Below, piece by piece: positions 32,946 through 42,936 of a stretch of DNA of 64,000 nt. Where the stretch lies: contig NC_135504.1 of NCBI RefSeq assembly GCF_052857255.1, positions 134,528,929 through 134,592,928 on the forward strand, written 5' to 3'. Source of the stretch: Amblyomma americanum (lineage: Eukaryota > Arthropoda > Arachnida > Ixodida > Ixodidae). A program made the position numbers and the translations under genes. Within the stretch, counting starts at the first letter, position 1. Each line of letters opens with the position of its first letter. Under the pieces are notes generated by a model, which made no database searches, had not been told where the DNA came from, and saw only the letters and a list, made by a program, of their open reading frames with translations.

Positions 32946-33700
32946 CTGCTTCTCTTTGTTCATTCTGTGCAGCGCAACGCCAAAAGGCAGTTTGTACTTA
33001 TTAGTCATAGGTTCAACACTAGAATGATAAGTGTGATAGACTGTGAAAGAATTGTGGCATGATGATCGGCGTAATCAGGTTCACGGTTGACGTCACCCAT
33101 TCGAATAACTTGAACACCCTTGAAATGTTCACGGAAGACCGAAGCGCGGAACAGACGCAGAATAAACACTGTCAACGGCAATTCTGACTGAAACAATTGA
33201 GCGGAAATGATATCGGGTTCGCATGGGCACAATCAACGTTACTTGGCTGTTGTTCCTCATCGGATCATTCATCTGGCATGAATTCTTTTCTTCCTATAAA
33301 CAAAATGAAAAAACGAACCCGGAAAGAAATAAATAATTGAGAGTTCAATGCCTTCCACCTTACTGCAGGACCAAGGAACCAAACGTTACGAAGCACCTGA
33401 ACCACAAAATGTTTCGTTTAATCGTCGCGAGTTTCTGCAAGCGTGAAATGCATTGCTCAGCAGTTTTTGCGCATGCTAGAACGGCTCATAGGGGGCGATA
33501 GCCGAGGGTCTTCGGGTGCAAAACATGGCCCCGTCTTCATCCGCTTCTTTTCTTCGAGCTAGGCAGCGCAAGCGGCCTACTTTCCTGTTTACACGGCTTG
33601 AGAAGCCTGCGTCCTCATCCGCTTTTTTAAACCGGTATATGCTGTTGCATATCCCTGATGTGGTGGTATTCCTACATTTACACTCCTTACATGGACATGC
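32946..33700. other. No gene recognised
   Basis: No domain, splice pair or repeat family was recognised. Confidence 0.45.
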
Positions 33701-33704
33701 ACAG

Positions 33705-33902
33705 CTAAATCCAACGAACTAGAGCCGCCCAACACGGCGCTGGAGCAGTGGGAGGTGACACTGGCCAGCGGCACCATGGAACACCAGGAGGCACTAGTCT
33801 CCATCCCCAAAGCGTAAGAGGAAGCTAGTGGAATCCTGGACCGAGGACTCCACCCACAATCTGCTTCGGTCGTCATTAACATATTTATTCTCTCTCTCTT
33901 AG
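33705..33902 (+). mobile_element. LINE 3' end fragment (I/R1-like group)
   Basis: The frame NELEPPNTALEQWEVTLASG and TMEHQEALVSIPKA has the form of the C-terminal tail of an I/R1-type ORF2. It is followed by a short 3' UTR ending in a TCTCTCTCTT tract at 33890-33900. Confidence 0.45.
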
Positions 33903-34449
33903 CTGGACAACATGATTAAGCTCATTTGCCCTTTGTAGACCTTTACATACCGCCTAGCTGAGCCACCGCTTCTTTTCGTGATAGGCGGTGTGCTCACCGT
34001 TGTGCGCTGTTTGACACGCCATAGTGTCCGACCGGTCTGTGCGCAATAGCGACACGTTGGACCGCTTTGGGTGCATGTATACCTTAGCATGCTTAGCATG
34101 TAGCTACCTAAAGCTGCCTTTGGCGAGATAGAGCCTTTCAACCGACTCGCTTGAACAGTCACGGCAGCAGCACTGCTGGCTCCAAGAAGAGGGCGCTCTG
34201 CATGGGCTCCGCAAATTGTCGTTTGTTCCCTCTATGCACCTTGTATTGCGTTACCTGCAAAATGCTCAGTCATTAGAGGTTGCACAATGACTATAGTCAT
34301 GACTATGAATACGAGTCATGCTTTCATTGGTCATATTACTTCACGTTTCATCATGGCTATACACCTCCGCTTAGATGTGTTCATAGACCACAGCGGACGG
34401 CTTTTGTGCTAATGGGGCATATAATGCTATCGCATTTAAAAACGCCGCA
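33903..34449. other. No gene recognised
   Basis: A weak minus frame (33899-34162) shows no domain. Nothing is called. Confidence 0.4.
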
Positions 34450-34600
34450 GCTGCATTTGCCACGCAGGCAGGAGGGGCGAGGTTCGATCTCTAGTGGCGT
34501 CAGGTACCCACCGCTGATACAATGGGTGCGAGCTTTACCCTAGCCTGGTGCTAGACTTCTTTGCTTTGAAATTTTCGGGAAATGGGTCATTCAGGCAACC
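34450..34600 (+). mobile_element. tRNA-derived SINE, family with CCTGGTGCTAGAC body
   Basis: The B-box-like GAGGTTCGATCTC is followed by GGTACCCACCGCTG, ATGGGTGCGAGCTTTACCC and TAGCCTGGTGCTAGACTTC. The same body is found at 34955 and 50939. The A box region is weak. Confidence 0.55.
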
Positions 34601-34954
34601 TTGAGTAGATAAATATTTAACATGCAATGAACGATGATATCTAAGTCGTAGCATTAAGTGATCGCAGCCTGGTAATTTAAGCCTAGCCGCAAACTTTTAT
34701 CACCGCGAGCACAAAGCCTCGGGCGGTACGCCCTCTCGGTCGCTTTATGTACTACAGGAAAAACTGTCTCCGGATCAGTTCAGACAAAGGCCGCTGTCTC
34801 ACGGCAAACAGTGCGGGCAGGACACTTTTCTTCTTTTTCGCGCCTTTTCTAATATATGTCTCGGCACACAATATTCGTGCGTTGTACGTACATATCTGCG
34901 CTTTCCTTACTGCTCTAATAATAGGAAAAGGCTTAGGACATAAAATCAAGGCCT
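34601..34954. other. No gene recognised
   Basis: Spacer between two related SINE copies. Nothing else was recognised. Confidence 0.4.
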
Positions 34955-35040
34955 GTAGTCTGACTACACCGGTTTCCAGCCGTTGGATCTGTTACCCTAG
35001 CATGGTGCTAGACTTCCTTTACTTCCTTTAGCTGAAACTA
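34955..35040 (+). mobile_element. Truncated SINE of the CCTGGTGCTAGAC family
   Basis: Only the body is present: CACCGGTTTCCAGCC, GGATCTGTTACCC, TAGCATGGTGCTAGACTTCC. It repeats the end of the copy 450 bases upstream in the same orientation. Confidence 0.5.
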
Positions 35041-35427
35041 ATGCGATATCAGCTCTGTTACCTTGACCTTCAAGGTATACGCCAGAAATGAAGATGAAGC
35101 GATGGCCTCCTTAAGCTTCTTCACAAGCACACGAATCTTCCAGAACATTTGCGAACCTAGGTCGTGATTTCTTTTATTGTTCAGGTAATGATGCCATCAC
35201 ATCAGAAAAGCTAACGGCGTGAGCGTCAAAATATGATGACATTTTTAGCTGGTCCCGCCGGCTCTCGGTGATCTTTCCATCTTGCTGTACTGCTGCTTTG
35301 CGTCTCACCTGCTGCATCCGTTTTCTTTTTTAATACGAGATCTGCATCTGCAAAAATGAGTAGCCACGCTGTCATACACCTTGTTTAAGTAAAGAAGGCG
35401 TGCGCTAAACCTCAGCTGAGTAAGAAG

Positions 35428-35680
35428 AGCAGCGGTGCCAGAGTGGTTTCAGAATGCCATACCTATGCTGGAGGCGCGGGGGTTCGATTCCCAGTGTCGC
35501 CGGTTATACACAGATTTAAAATGAATGCAAGCCTTCCCCATGCCTTGTGATCTGCTTATCTTCGGGTGAAATGCTTGGAGAATGGGTGTTCGGCCCCACC
35601 TGGCGTAGACAAGAAAAATGCTTCGCGCCAAAACGCTTTTTGGCCACAGCTTCCCCAGCACCATTAAAATTAAATGGATT
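35428..35680 (+). mobile_element. tRNA-derived SINE (third type)
   Basis: A tRNA-like head with TGCCAGAGTGGTTTCAGAAT (A box area) and GGGGGTTCGATTCCC (B box, about 35480) is followed by a 170-bp body ending ACCATTAAAATTAAATGG. It abuts the PLE RT fragment on the other strand. Confidence 0.55.
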
Positions 35681-35975
35681 TTAGATAAGTGGATAATAGC
35701 TCCAGAAAGCCGGTAACTGAGATGCACTAGCATTTTGGAAGGCCACGCTGCCATGCTGATCAATGGACTCGCTAACACATCGGAGCAACTCATCATGAGG
35801 GATTGAGTAATGCAAGTCCTTAATGTCGACGGAAAAACCTAGAAAGTCATTACTCTCGTTTGTTCGCGGTTTTTCTTGTCGGGATCGAACACTCCCTGAA
35901 TGCACCATCAAAACATGACTGATACTATCCCCGCCGTATCTGTGGAGTAGATGCGATTGCGTGTTAATGCCCTTC
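35681..35975 (-). pseudogene. Penelope-like RT fragment (motif A region)
   Basis: The minus frame reads NDFLGFSVDIKDLHYSIPHD and ELLRCVSESIDQHGSVAFQN. The D-x-K-D-L-x-Y-S-I-P block is motif A of Penelope-like RTs, with the first catalytic aspartate. The rest of the RT and the GIY-YIG domain are missing; the fragment is cut by the SINE at about 35680. Confidence 0.78.
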
Positions 35976-35989
35976 TGTTACATATAAGG

Positions 35990-36115
35990 CACGGATCAGA
36001 CAAAATTCAAAATAAAGTTGAAGGTTCAGCGCAAGTGTGTGTTTGTGTCCTCCCTGTGTCCTTGTCTGCTAGCGCTGCGATTCCGTGATGTTCGATCACT
36101 ACCAACTCGCCCAGC
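35990..36115 (+). mobile_element. Penelope-like element 3' end
   Basis: AAAATAAAGTTGAAGG, TTCAGCGCAAGTGTGTG, CCTCCCTGTGTCCTTGTCTG and CTAGCGCTGCGATTCCG follow the layout of the other PLE 3' UTRs. It closes with ACCAACTCGCCCA at 36101-36113. It points away from the minus-strand RT fragment, so this is again a head-to-head arrangement, though the two pieces need not come from one copy. Confidence 0.7.
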
Positions 36116-36304
36116 AACATACCCTGCATAAAATGATCTCTGTTTGTTGCCGGGTCAACAGGAGTCCAGGAGGAAACAGTTACCCTTGGGGTGGAAACCT
36201 TAAATCTAATGCTGATCGCGATTGACCGCGGAGAAAGGTCGGAAAACCCGAGTTCGTACAGTTTGGTTATTCACACAGGCCCAATCATATAAACGCGAAC
36301 CGCA

Positions 36305-36640
36305 TTGGTCTGTTCAAAATCCAAAAGTGAAGTGGTGCGAACTCCATCACATGTGGACACCACAGATGAAGACACAGCTTTACACAATGCATTCGCAGAG
36401 GCTCGCCGCCGACTAGACGAACTCCCCCAGCGCCAGGAACAGCATCGTTCTCAATCCTCTCGAAGAATTCTAATAACTCGGGAGCAATCATCAGAGGAAT
36501 AACCTAGGGTAAGCACTGGGCCACAATCAGGTGCCGACCACCTGTTAGCCGTGACTACCCCGACAGTGGATAAGATATTAGCGCTGATGAAGCAGGTGAC
36601 ATCCCTCATCGTGGAAGCTCTTCGGCCTCGTCATGGATAG
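36305..36640 (+). pseudogene. LINE ORF1 C-terminal part
   Basis: Residues with EARRRLDELPQRQEQHRSQS and, after a frame break, VTTPTVDKILALMKQVTSLI and VEALRPRHG end at TAG 36638-36640. The helical, Gln/Arg-rich tail is typical of ORF1 ends. The usual CCHC knuckles are not present in what remains. Confidence 0.55.
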
Positions 36641-37320
36641 CGCATCATCATCGTTGGTGGTGCAGTGGAGCTGTCGAGGATTCGCTAATAAAGCCTCTGA
36701 AGTGAACATCCGCCTTCGCGACGGAAAGCTGAGGGCATGGGCGTTCCTACTGCAATAGCATAATGCACTCCCACGCCTTTCAGGTTTCTGCACATACCAT
36801 TCACCATCTATCCCTGATCGCCGTTGCACCGCCTCCTTCTTCAGCCCAGGTAAATCTGAAATTTATATTCACAGTTCAGTTCCGCACACACCGCTCGACC
36901 TTTCATGGTGGTGGAACACACGTCAAGAGGTTGTCGCCCTTTTCGTAGGACCTGCACGCACACCCCTTGTCCTAGTTTCTTTTTATAGTCGTCCTGGCAC
37001 CGCATCTTCCAACCTGGGATGGGTTCATTTTCTGCGTTCTACCAACTCGGGTATCCCTATTCTAGTTGGTGTTGACTTCAACGGCGCACACACTGCGTGG
37101 GGTTACCCATCGGATTCCTCAAGGAGTGCACACATCCAAGGGAGCTTTTCGGATCATTCCTTTCAACTTTCAAACCACCCGAATACTTCTACCCGCCCAC
37201 GAGGTGGCCCGTATTCACCTGATTTGACTTGGTGGTTAGGCCCCGGTAACCCTCGTTGGGCTATTGATTCTGATACTTGGGGTAGCGATCACAGCCCTAT
37301 TTTTATCTCCCTCACTTCTA
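36633..37320 (+). pseudogene. LINE ORF2 endonuclease domain
   Basis: The ATG at 36633 overlaps the ORF1 stop by 8 bases. It reads MDSASSSLVVQWSCRG, ANKASEVNIRL and AWAFLLQ, then a TAG. Later blocks are VSFYSRPGTASSNLG, LVGVDFNGAHTAWGYPSDSS (the GDxN-type box with Val for Gly), YSPDLTWWLGPGNPRW and DTWGSDHSPIF (the SDH box). These are the usual endonuclease boxes in order. Confidence 0.85.
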
Positions 37321-39130
37321 CGCGTCTACGGAAAATACGCCGCACTGTACGAATAACGTCATGGAACTCTGTACGCGCAGACAATCATTTATCTACATTC
37401 AACCCCTCTTCAGCACTGTCTACTCTCTCTGCTGTTCTCGCTACTCACACTATTACCACTACTGTAAATGAAGACGACCCAAACCCGGACATGCATCTCT
37501 TGAATCTGTGGGATTTTCGTCGCCAGGCGGACCTTTACACTACTCGTCACCTTGATGACCCATCGGCTCCTCCTACTCTTCACCGCGCTACCGCACGGGC
37601 GCGGCGCTATGCAAAACGGCTAGGCAGGCAACGCTGGGCTGCATGGTGTGCCCGCCTGTCCTCTACGCAGGGCAATCGACATCTTTGGAGAGTGTTTCAC
37701 GCCATGGAGCGCCCTTCTCAGGTTGCAGATTACACAGAGAGCATTCGCCTCGCGCTAAATGTGGATGAGGACACATTTGCACAACAAGCGGCCCGTCAAT
37801 TTTTTCCAAACCATGTCTGCACCGCTACGTCTCCACCTGACTCATTGGTTACAGAGCCCTCCGATGGGATTACTTCTGACCTCACCATGGCAGAGCTGCT
37901 TGCCTCCATTGAACGTTTAAAAACTGCTACTACTCCCGGGCACGACGGCATGCCTAACTCCTTATTTCGTAACTTGGAAGGGAGGGCTTTGCAAACCCTT
38001 CTTGATACTTTTAACGAAGTGTGGCTTTCTGGCGCCATGCCGGGAGACTGGAAGCATTCTATTGTGGTTCCAATACCCAAGTCCGGTCAGCCTCCAGTAT
38101 CTCTCTCGGCCCTTCGATTGGACGACCGTCCAATTTCCCTTACGCCTACCATCTGCAAGCTTTAAAAAACATTCTAGCCGCACGCTTGTAGTGGTGGCTG
38201 GAATCCCATGATTGTTACCCAGATTTCCAAATTTGTTTCCGCCCACAAATTGGAACGGAGGACGGCCTTGCTACTTTAGCTGCTGACATGCTTGCCCACT
38301 CTACGCAGAGTCACCTTGTACGAACCATGATCTCTACAGACATAAAAAAGGCATATTATAACATCCTTCACTTTGCCATTCTTGCCTTCCTTCAAACTCT
38401 TGGTCTCCCTCACCGGTTCCTCCTCTCTATTCACGCCTTTTTAGCAAATCGAACCTTCAGCGTGCGTGTCCAAGGAAAGCCCTTCGGTAACTTCATTTTC
38501 AATAGAGGAGTGCCGCAGGGCTCCGTTCTCGCTCCCACGATATTTAATGTGGCTTTAATTCCTCTTGTTCGAGCCCTAGAGGCCATCCCTTCTATCCGCG
38601 TGCTTGCGTATGCCGATGATATAGCCTTGTGATGCTGTCATCCAGATGCGTCTATTCATCAGTCAGTCCGTCAACACGCGCTGGATGTATTGACATCTCG
38701 CCTCCCACCTCTGGGTCTAACACTCTCTCCTATTAAATCATGTGTCATTCGAATTGGGAATAAAGCCGGCTTATGGAAAGCTCCCCCTTTAAATTTTACG
38801 ATACATAATTTTCTGATTCCTCAGGTAGAAACTGTTCGTATTCTTGGTCTTCTCCTCCATACATCTGGGACTGGCACCCCGTGGCTGACAGCCACCCGTA
38901 AATCGGCTCACGCTACTCTAGGTCTGATTCGTCGCACAAGCTATGCGCTCTGGTGGCGCACGTGGTCATACGGCCCGCAGCTTGTGCGCTCTATCCTTCA
39001 GCCACGGATAGTATATCAGGCACAATTTCAACGTCTCACCCGCAGACAGTGGGACTCCCTAGAAGCAATCAATCGTGAGGCTATGCGCGTCATAACATAT
39101 TTGCCTCATTTAACACTCATACCTGTGCTA
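37320..39130 (+). pseudogene. LINE ORF2 reverse transcriptase
   Basis: LLASIERLKTATTPGHDGMP, GDWKHSIVVPIPKSGQP and RPISLTPTICKL are RT motifs 0-2. After a frameshift: MISTDIKKAYYNILHFAILA (motif A), NRGVPQGSVLAPTIFNVALI, VLAYADDIAL (motif C, YADD) and PPLGLTLSPIKSCVIRI. The thumb has VETVRILGLLLHTSGTGTPW. Inactive because of the frameshift and the TGA directly after YADDIAL. Confidence 0.92.
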
Positions 39131-39348
39131 CAGGTGGTGGTGGTGGTAAACATTTAATATTTACAAGGAGGCGTTTGGGCACAGGCCCTATAGCCCAGGT
39201 CCTCACAAATCTAGGTGAAGCCCCTATTCCAGAGCCCCAATGGCGTCTAGCGCCGCTCGCGCCCTGTCAACCAAGGAGTTCGCCCAACTTAATGCACTCA
39301 GTGTAATCATCGACCAACGGGTGGCAAATAGAGCTCGAAAACAGTCTC
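39131..39348 (-). mobile_element. LINE 3' end fragment with (ACC)n tail
   Basis: The (GGT)5 at 39131-39147 is a short 3' repeat tail on the minus strand, preceded by GGGCCTGTGCCCAAACGCCT. The coding end above it is WANSLVDRARAALDAIGALE and a stop, an I/R1-type tail. It interrupts or truncates the plus-strand I-like LINE. Confidence 0.5.
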
Positions 39349-39349
39349 T

Positions 39350-40850
39350 CAAACTTTATTTATTTATTTATTTAGAACATACTGCAGGCCTACAGTAGGC
39401 CCAAGCAGGAGGGGCGAGTACATAATATATGCAAAAAATAACAGGTTTAGCAAAATTGACAAAATGTTAAATACAAGTTGTAACTCAAAATACAGCAATA
39501 AATACAAGGCTCAGATGCAAAATACAAAAAGTGAACGGCTCTCAAATTAAATGCTGTGAAGAAAACATTGAGTCAAAAAAATCAGCTCTGGTTAAGAGAT
39601 CTGGCGAACACCAGTTCCACTCCTTAATGGTGCGTGGAAAAAAATGAGTATTTAAAGGCGTTAATCCTAGCACTGTAAGGGGTTAATGATTGTGTATGAT
39701 GATTTCGTGTTTGGCGCGTAGTGTTAGGTTAAAGGAAGGGGTCTGCATTCATAGACAGTTTATGGTTTTTTAGTAAGAAAAGTAGTTTCAGTCTTTGAAT
39801 TTTCCGGCGCAGCTGTAATGTTTCAATACCGTAAGTTTGCATGAGGGTCGTTGGTGAGTCAGTTACACGATACTTTGAAAAAATAAAACGGACGGCTTTG
39901 CGTTGAATCATTTCAAGGGCCTCGATGTTGCGTTTAGTGTAGGGATCCCAGACGGTGCACGCATGTTCTAGTGATGGCCTTATTATTGAAAAGTAGGTTA
40001 ATTTTTTAAGTTCAGGTGGAGCAAGTTTTAGTTTATGTCTAAGAAAGCAGAGTTTACGAAAGGCTGAGGAGCATACGTTTGATACATGTTTATTTCAGCT
40101 AAGGTTTTTCGTTATTGTAACTCCTAGATACTTGTACTCGCTGACTTCGGTCAGAAGGTGAGATGAAATAATGTAAGGAAATGAGAAGGAAGCCTTTTTG
40201 TTAGTTATCGTCATGTATACTGTTTTCTCTAAATTTAGCTTCATGTCCCATTTATTACACCATGTATGTATGTTCTGAAGATTGGAGTTTAGTAAAACTT
40301 GATCATCTTGGCAAGTAATTTGCTGAAATAAAACGCAGTCATCTGCAAATATTCAAATTTGAACAGGGGTAGTTATAACGTTAGTAATGTCATTGATAAA
40401 TATCAAAAAGAGGAGAGGTCCGAGGACGCTTCCCTGTGGGACGCCTGAAGTGACCGGCAGGTGGTTTGAATAGCAATCATCAATACAAACAAATTGTGTG
40501 CGGTGAGAAAGGTATGAGGAAATCCAACCAATTATGAAATTAGGAAGACCAATAAGTTCAAGTTTGTAAATAAGTTTGGCAAGAGAAATAACATCAAAGG
40601 CTTTGCTGAAGTCTAAAAAAATAACATCCATTTGACCAGCGCTATTTAGTACACTTGCAAAAGTATGAATGACAGAAGTTAGCTGAGTGACAGTGGAAAA
40701 GCCTTTTCGAAACCCGTCGAAATTCATCGGAGGACAACTGCGTAGCATCCTTAGGCCAATGGTCATAAGCAGGGCGTGATAATGTGGTAGGGGGTTAAAG
40801 TAGTTAAATTGAGTAGACGTGTGAAAACATGTATACACTCCACAATTAGA
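39350..40850 (-). mobile_element. CR1-like LINE, same family as 10100-11437
   Basis: From 40838: CRKGFSTVTQL-like FRKGFSTVTQLTSVIHTFAS, QMDVIFLDFSKAFDVISLAK (motif A) and VTSGVPQGSVLGPLLFLIFI. A degraded active-site region lies near 40340, followed by a thumb with QRKAVRFIFSKYRVTDSPTT near 39880. The 3' end is TACTGTAGGCCTGCAGTA then (AATA)n at 39355-39376, matching the other copy's end. It lies opposed to, and next to, the I-like LINE. Confidence 0.9.
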
Positions 40851-40959
40851 GGGGATGCTTAAGCTCTGCCTTAATGGTGGTCCGCGATGGTTCTAGTGGG
40901 TTAAAACAGAATTGGTCATTATCTACTTAGCATTCATAGATAGCGGCGAGTCCTCATAT

Positions 40960-41076
40960 TATTTCCAACGCAGGGGCGCAGCAGTTAAGCTATGCGCCAC
41001 TGCACTGGCAGGTAGTTGGTTCTATCTCATGCACCGGTAGGGTTTCTGCGACCCATGTTGCTGTTCCCAAGCAAGT
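40960..41076 (+). mobile_element. tRNA-derived SINE (fourth type), partial
   Basis: GGGGCGCAGCAGTTAAGC and GCGCCACTGCACTGGCAGG are followed by a degenerate B box (TTGGTTCTATCTC) and ACCCATGTTGCTGTTCCCAA. The segment at 47942 has the same order of blocks. Confidence 0.5.
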
Positions 41077-41306
41077 GCCCCCGCAGTGGCTTAGTGGTTA
41101 TGGCACTCGGCTGCTGACCCGAAATACGCAGGTTCGATCTCAGGCCGCGGCGGAAGAATTCCGACGGAGGCGAAATCCTAGGTGTCGTGTGCTGTGCGAT
41201 GTCAGTGCAGGTTAAAGAACCCCATGTGGCAAAATTTGCGGAGCCCTTCACTACGGAGTTTCTCATAGCATCATTCGCTTTGGGACGTTAAACTCCATAA
41301 ACCCTA
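41077..41306 (+). mobile_element. tRNA-derived SINE with TTAAACTCCATAAACC end
   Basis: The A box TGGCTTAGTGG is at 41087-41097 and the B box GGTTCGATCTC at 41131-41141. The first 150 bases resemble the Ruka-like family (GTGCTGTGCGATGTCAGTGC), but the 3' half is different: ATCATTCGCTTTGGGACG, TTAAACTCCATAAACCC. It is thus a second SINE sharing the head. Confidence 0.75.
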
Positions 41307-41419
41307 TTCCCAGGGAACCTCTCGCGGAAACTAGCATCTGCCCCGGTGGTCAGATTGCTCACAGTCTGTTGGAAAGGTTGCGATGACGCCACAAGGTTAC
41401 GTGACCTAGATGGTGCGTT

Positions 41420-41440
41420 GCCCCCCCCCCCCCCCCCCCG
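41420..41440. repeat. C homopolymer
   Basis: A run of C interrupted by a single G near its end. Such tracts are unstable in sequencing and replication. Confidence 0.9.
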
Positions 41441-41484
41441 CCCCGCCCTATGCCATAATATACAAGAGAAGACTAGGTTCTTTC

Positions 41485-42167
41485 TCGAGTTTAGTGCGTC
41501 TGGAGAAGCGCTTTCGCACTAAAAGACATTGCGGACATGGTTGTATGCATGTCGACGCCCAACCAAAGTCTTCGGAAGCCATTCTGCCTTTCGTCGTTTT
41601 CACCTAGAACACTGCAGTACAAGCAAACGCACAGATGACGCCTTTTGGCTCATCAATGGCAGGGAGACAACGACCGTGCTCGACACCATGTTGCCCAGCG
41701 TTACCGATAAGGATAACCTCGACATTGCCGCCTACCCTACCTACAGCGCATGGAAGTAGCACGAAGCTTGGCTTACATGCGCATTAAAAACCAACAGCGC
41801 GTCAACGCCGGACGCTGCAACCTAGGCCAACGCCAGGCAGAATACTAGCCGGGTGGCCTTGTATGGGTGTGGGCGCCGATTCGCCTCCGCGGCCTGTATG
41901 AAAATTTCTGCGCCGTCACTTCGGCCCATACAAGAACATTCGTCGACTTCGACTGCCTGACTACAAAGCAGCCCCCCGACGGACCAACAGCTTCACAGCG
42001 GTGCCACGTTAGCCCAGAAGTTTTAAATGTTTGGTGCCTAGCGCCTAATTATATTTGCTAATGGGCACTGCGTTTGCATTCTCAGTGATTGTTTTTCCAT
42101 TCTCTCTATTAACAAGTCCTTTTCTTTTTCTTTTAAAGCATCGGGTCAACGCTCCTCTAAGAGGGGG
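41485..42167 (+). pseudogene. Ty3/Gypsy integrase C-terminus and polypurine tract
   Basis: Frames in sequence give EAILPFVVFT, NTAVQ, VTDKDNLDIAAYPTYSAWK and, after shifts, a chromodomain-less end with APIRLRGLYEKFLRRYFGPY-like residues. All belong to the end of a Gypsy integrase. The tract AAGAGGGGG at 42159-42167 precedes TAATGCCACAC, where a 3' LTR would begin. The LTR is not recognisable beyond about 42180. Several stops show it is dead. Confidence 0.72.
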
Positions 42168-42179
42168 TAATGCCACACA

Positions 42180-42936
42180 GGTTTCTAAAGTTTATTTGTT
42201 CATGCTAAATGCTGCTGGTATCCTGATTTATATAACTATATAACGCTTTGTTTGTGATACAAAATCCAACCACACTTATCTCGGCTGATCCAAGCAGAAC
42301 CCATTCTGCATTGTTTGAGAGTGTTGTGGTTACTTTACATGTCGTATCTTGATAGTTCTTTGGCAGCTTTAAATCGATCGAGCATGGCCGAGAGCTGCTG
42401 GAACTGTGTTCGACGACCACCGAGCACGCTTGTGGCTATCGCCGCAGCCGAGTCATTGATTTCTTCTTGGCGCGAGTCAGCCTGAAAAATAGTTTCTTTT
42501 GGAATCCTTTGCTGTCTTCATGACTGTGTGACTGGCGTCACCACTAAGTGAAAATATGTGCGTTTTTGTCAAGTGTAAAACACTCTGCAGAATTGGCCAA
42601 TAAATTTTCTTGAGGAAACAATATGGCACAGTATCTGTCTTCTCGCATCTCGGCGAACACTTGAACCGCACCCTGATACGTTCTCGGTGGAAATGTATAC
42701 CCGAATAGCTTTGTCTATGGCTCATTCCACTGATGCTTCGACGAGGTTTTCTTCGTCTGACATAATTACGTGGGACTTGATCAAGGCTTTCCCCTTTGGA
42801 GGATGCTTTTTCATTTTTCTTCAATCCATTCCAAGCGCTCACACCAAGAACATTACGCAGGCATCATGAACCGAACTAGACTGAAAATAGGTACCCCCTA
42901 ACTGGAAGACATTTCTTCGACGGTACCATAATTCAA
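42180..42936. other. No gene recognised
   Basis: A 121-codon minus frame (42842-42477) is basic and without a domain I know; no splice sites support it. Nothing is called. Confidence 0.4.

Larger units (their letters stand above)
36225..39130 (+). mobile_element. I-like LINE with ORF1 tail and ORF2
   Basis: The element holds the end of ORF1, an overlapping ORF2 start, a complete but broken endonuclease, and an RT up to the thumb region. It is disabled by a stop near 36757, other endonuclease breaks, a frameshift between 38165 and 38288 and a TGA at about 38630. It lacks its 3' end, because another LINE fragment with a (GGT)n edge begins at 39131. Protein style (QWSCRG start, YADD box) points to the I/R1/Jockey side of LINEs; the clade is not fixed. 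Confidence 0.85.

Noticed and set aside
42477..42842. 121-codon minus frame
   Set aside because: No domain, homologue or splice signal could be recognised, so it is not called as a gene.
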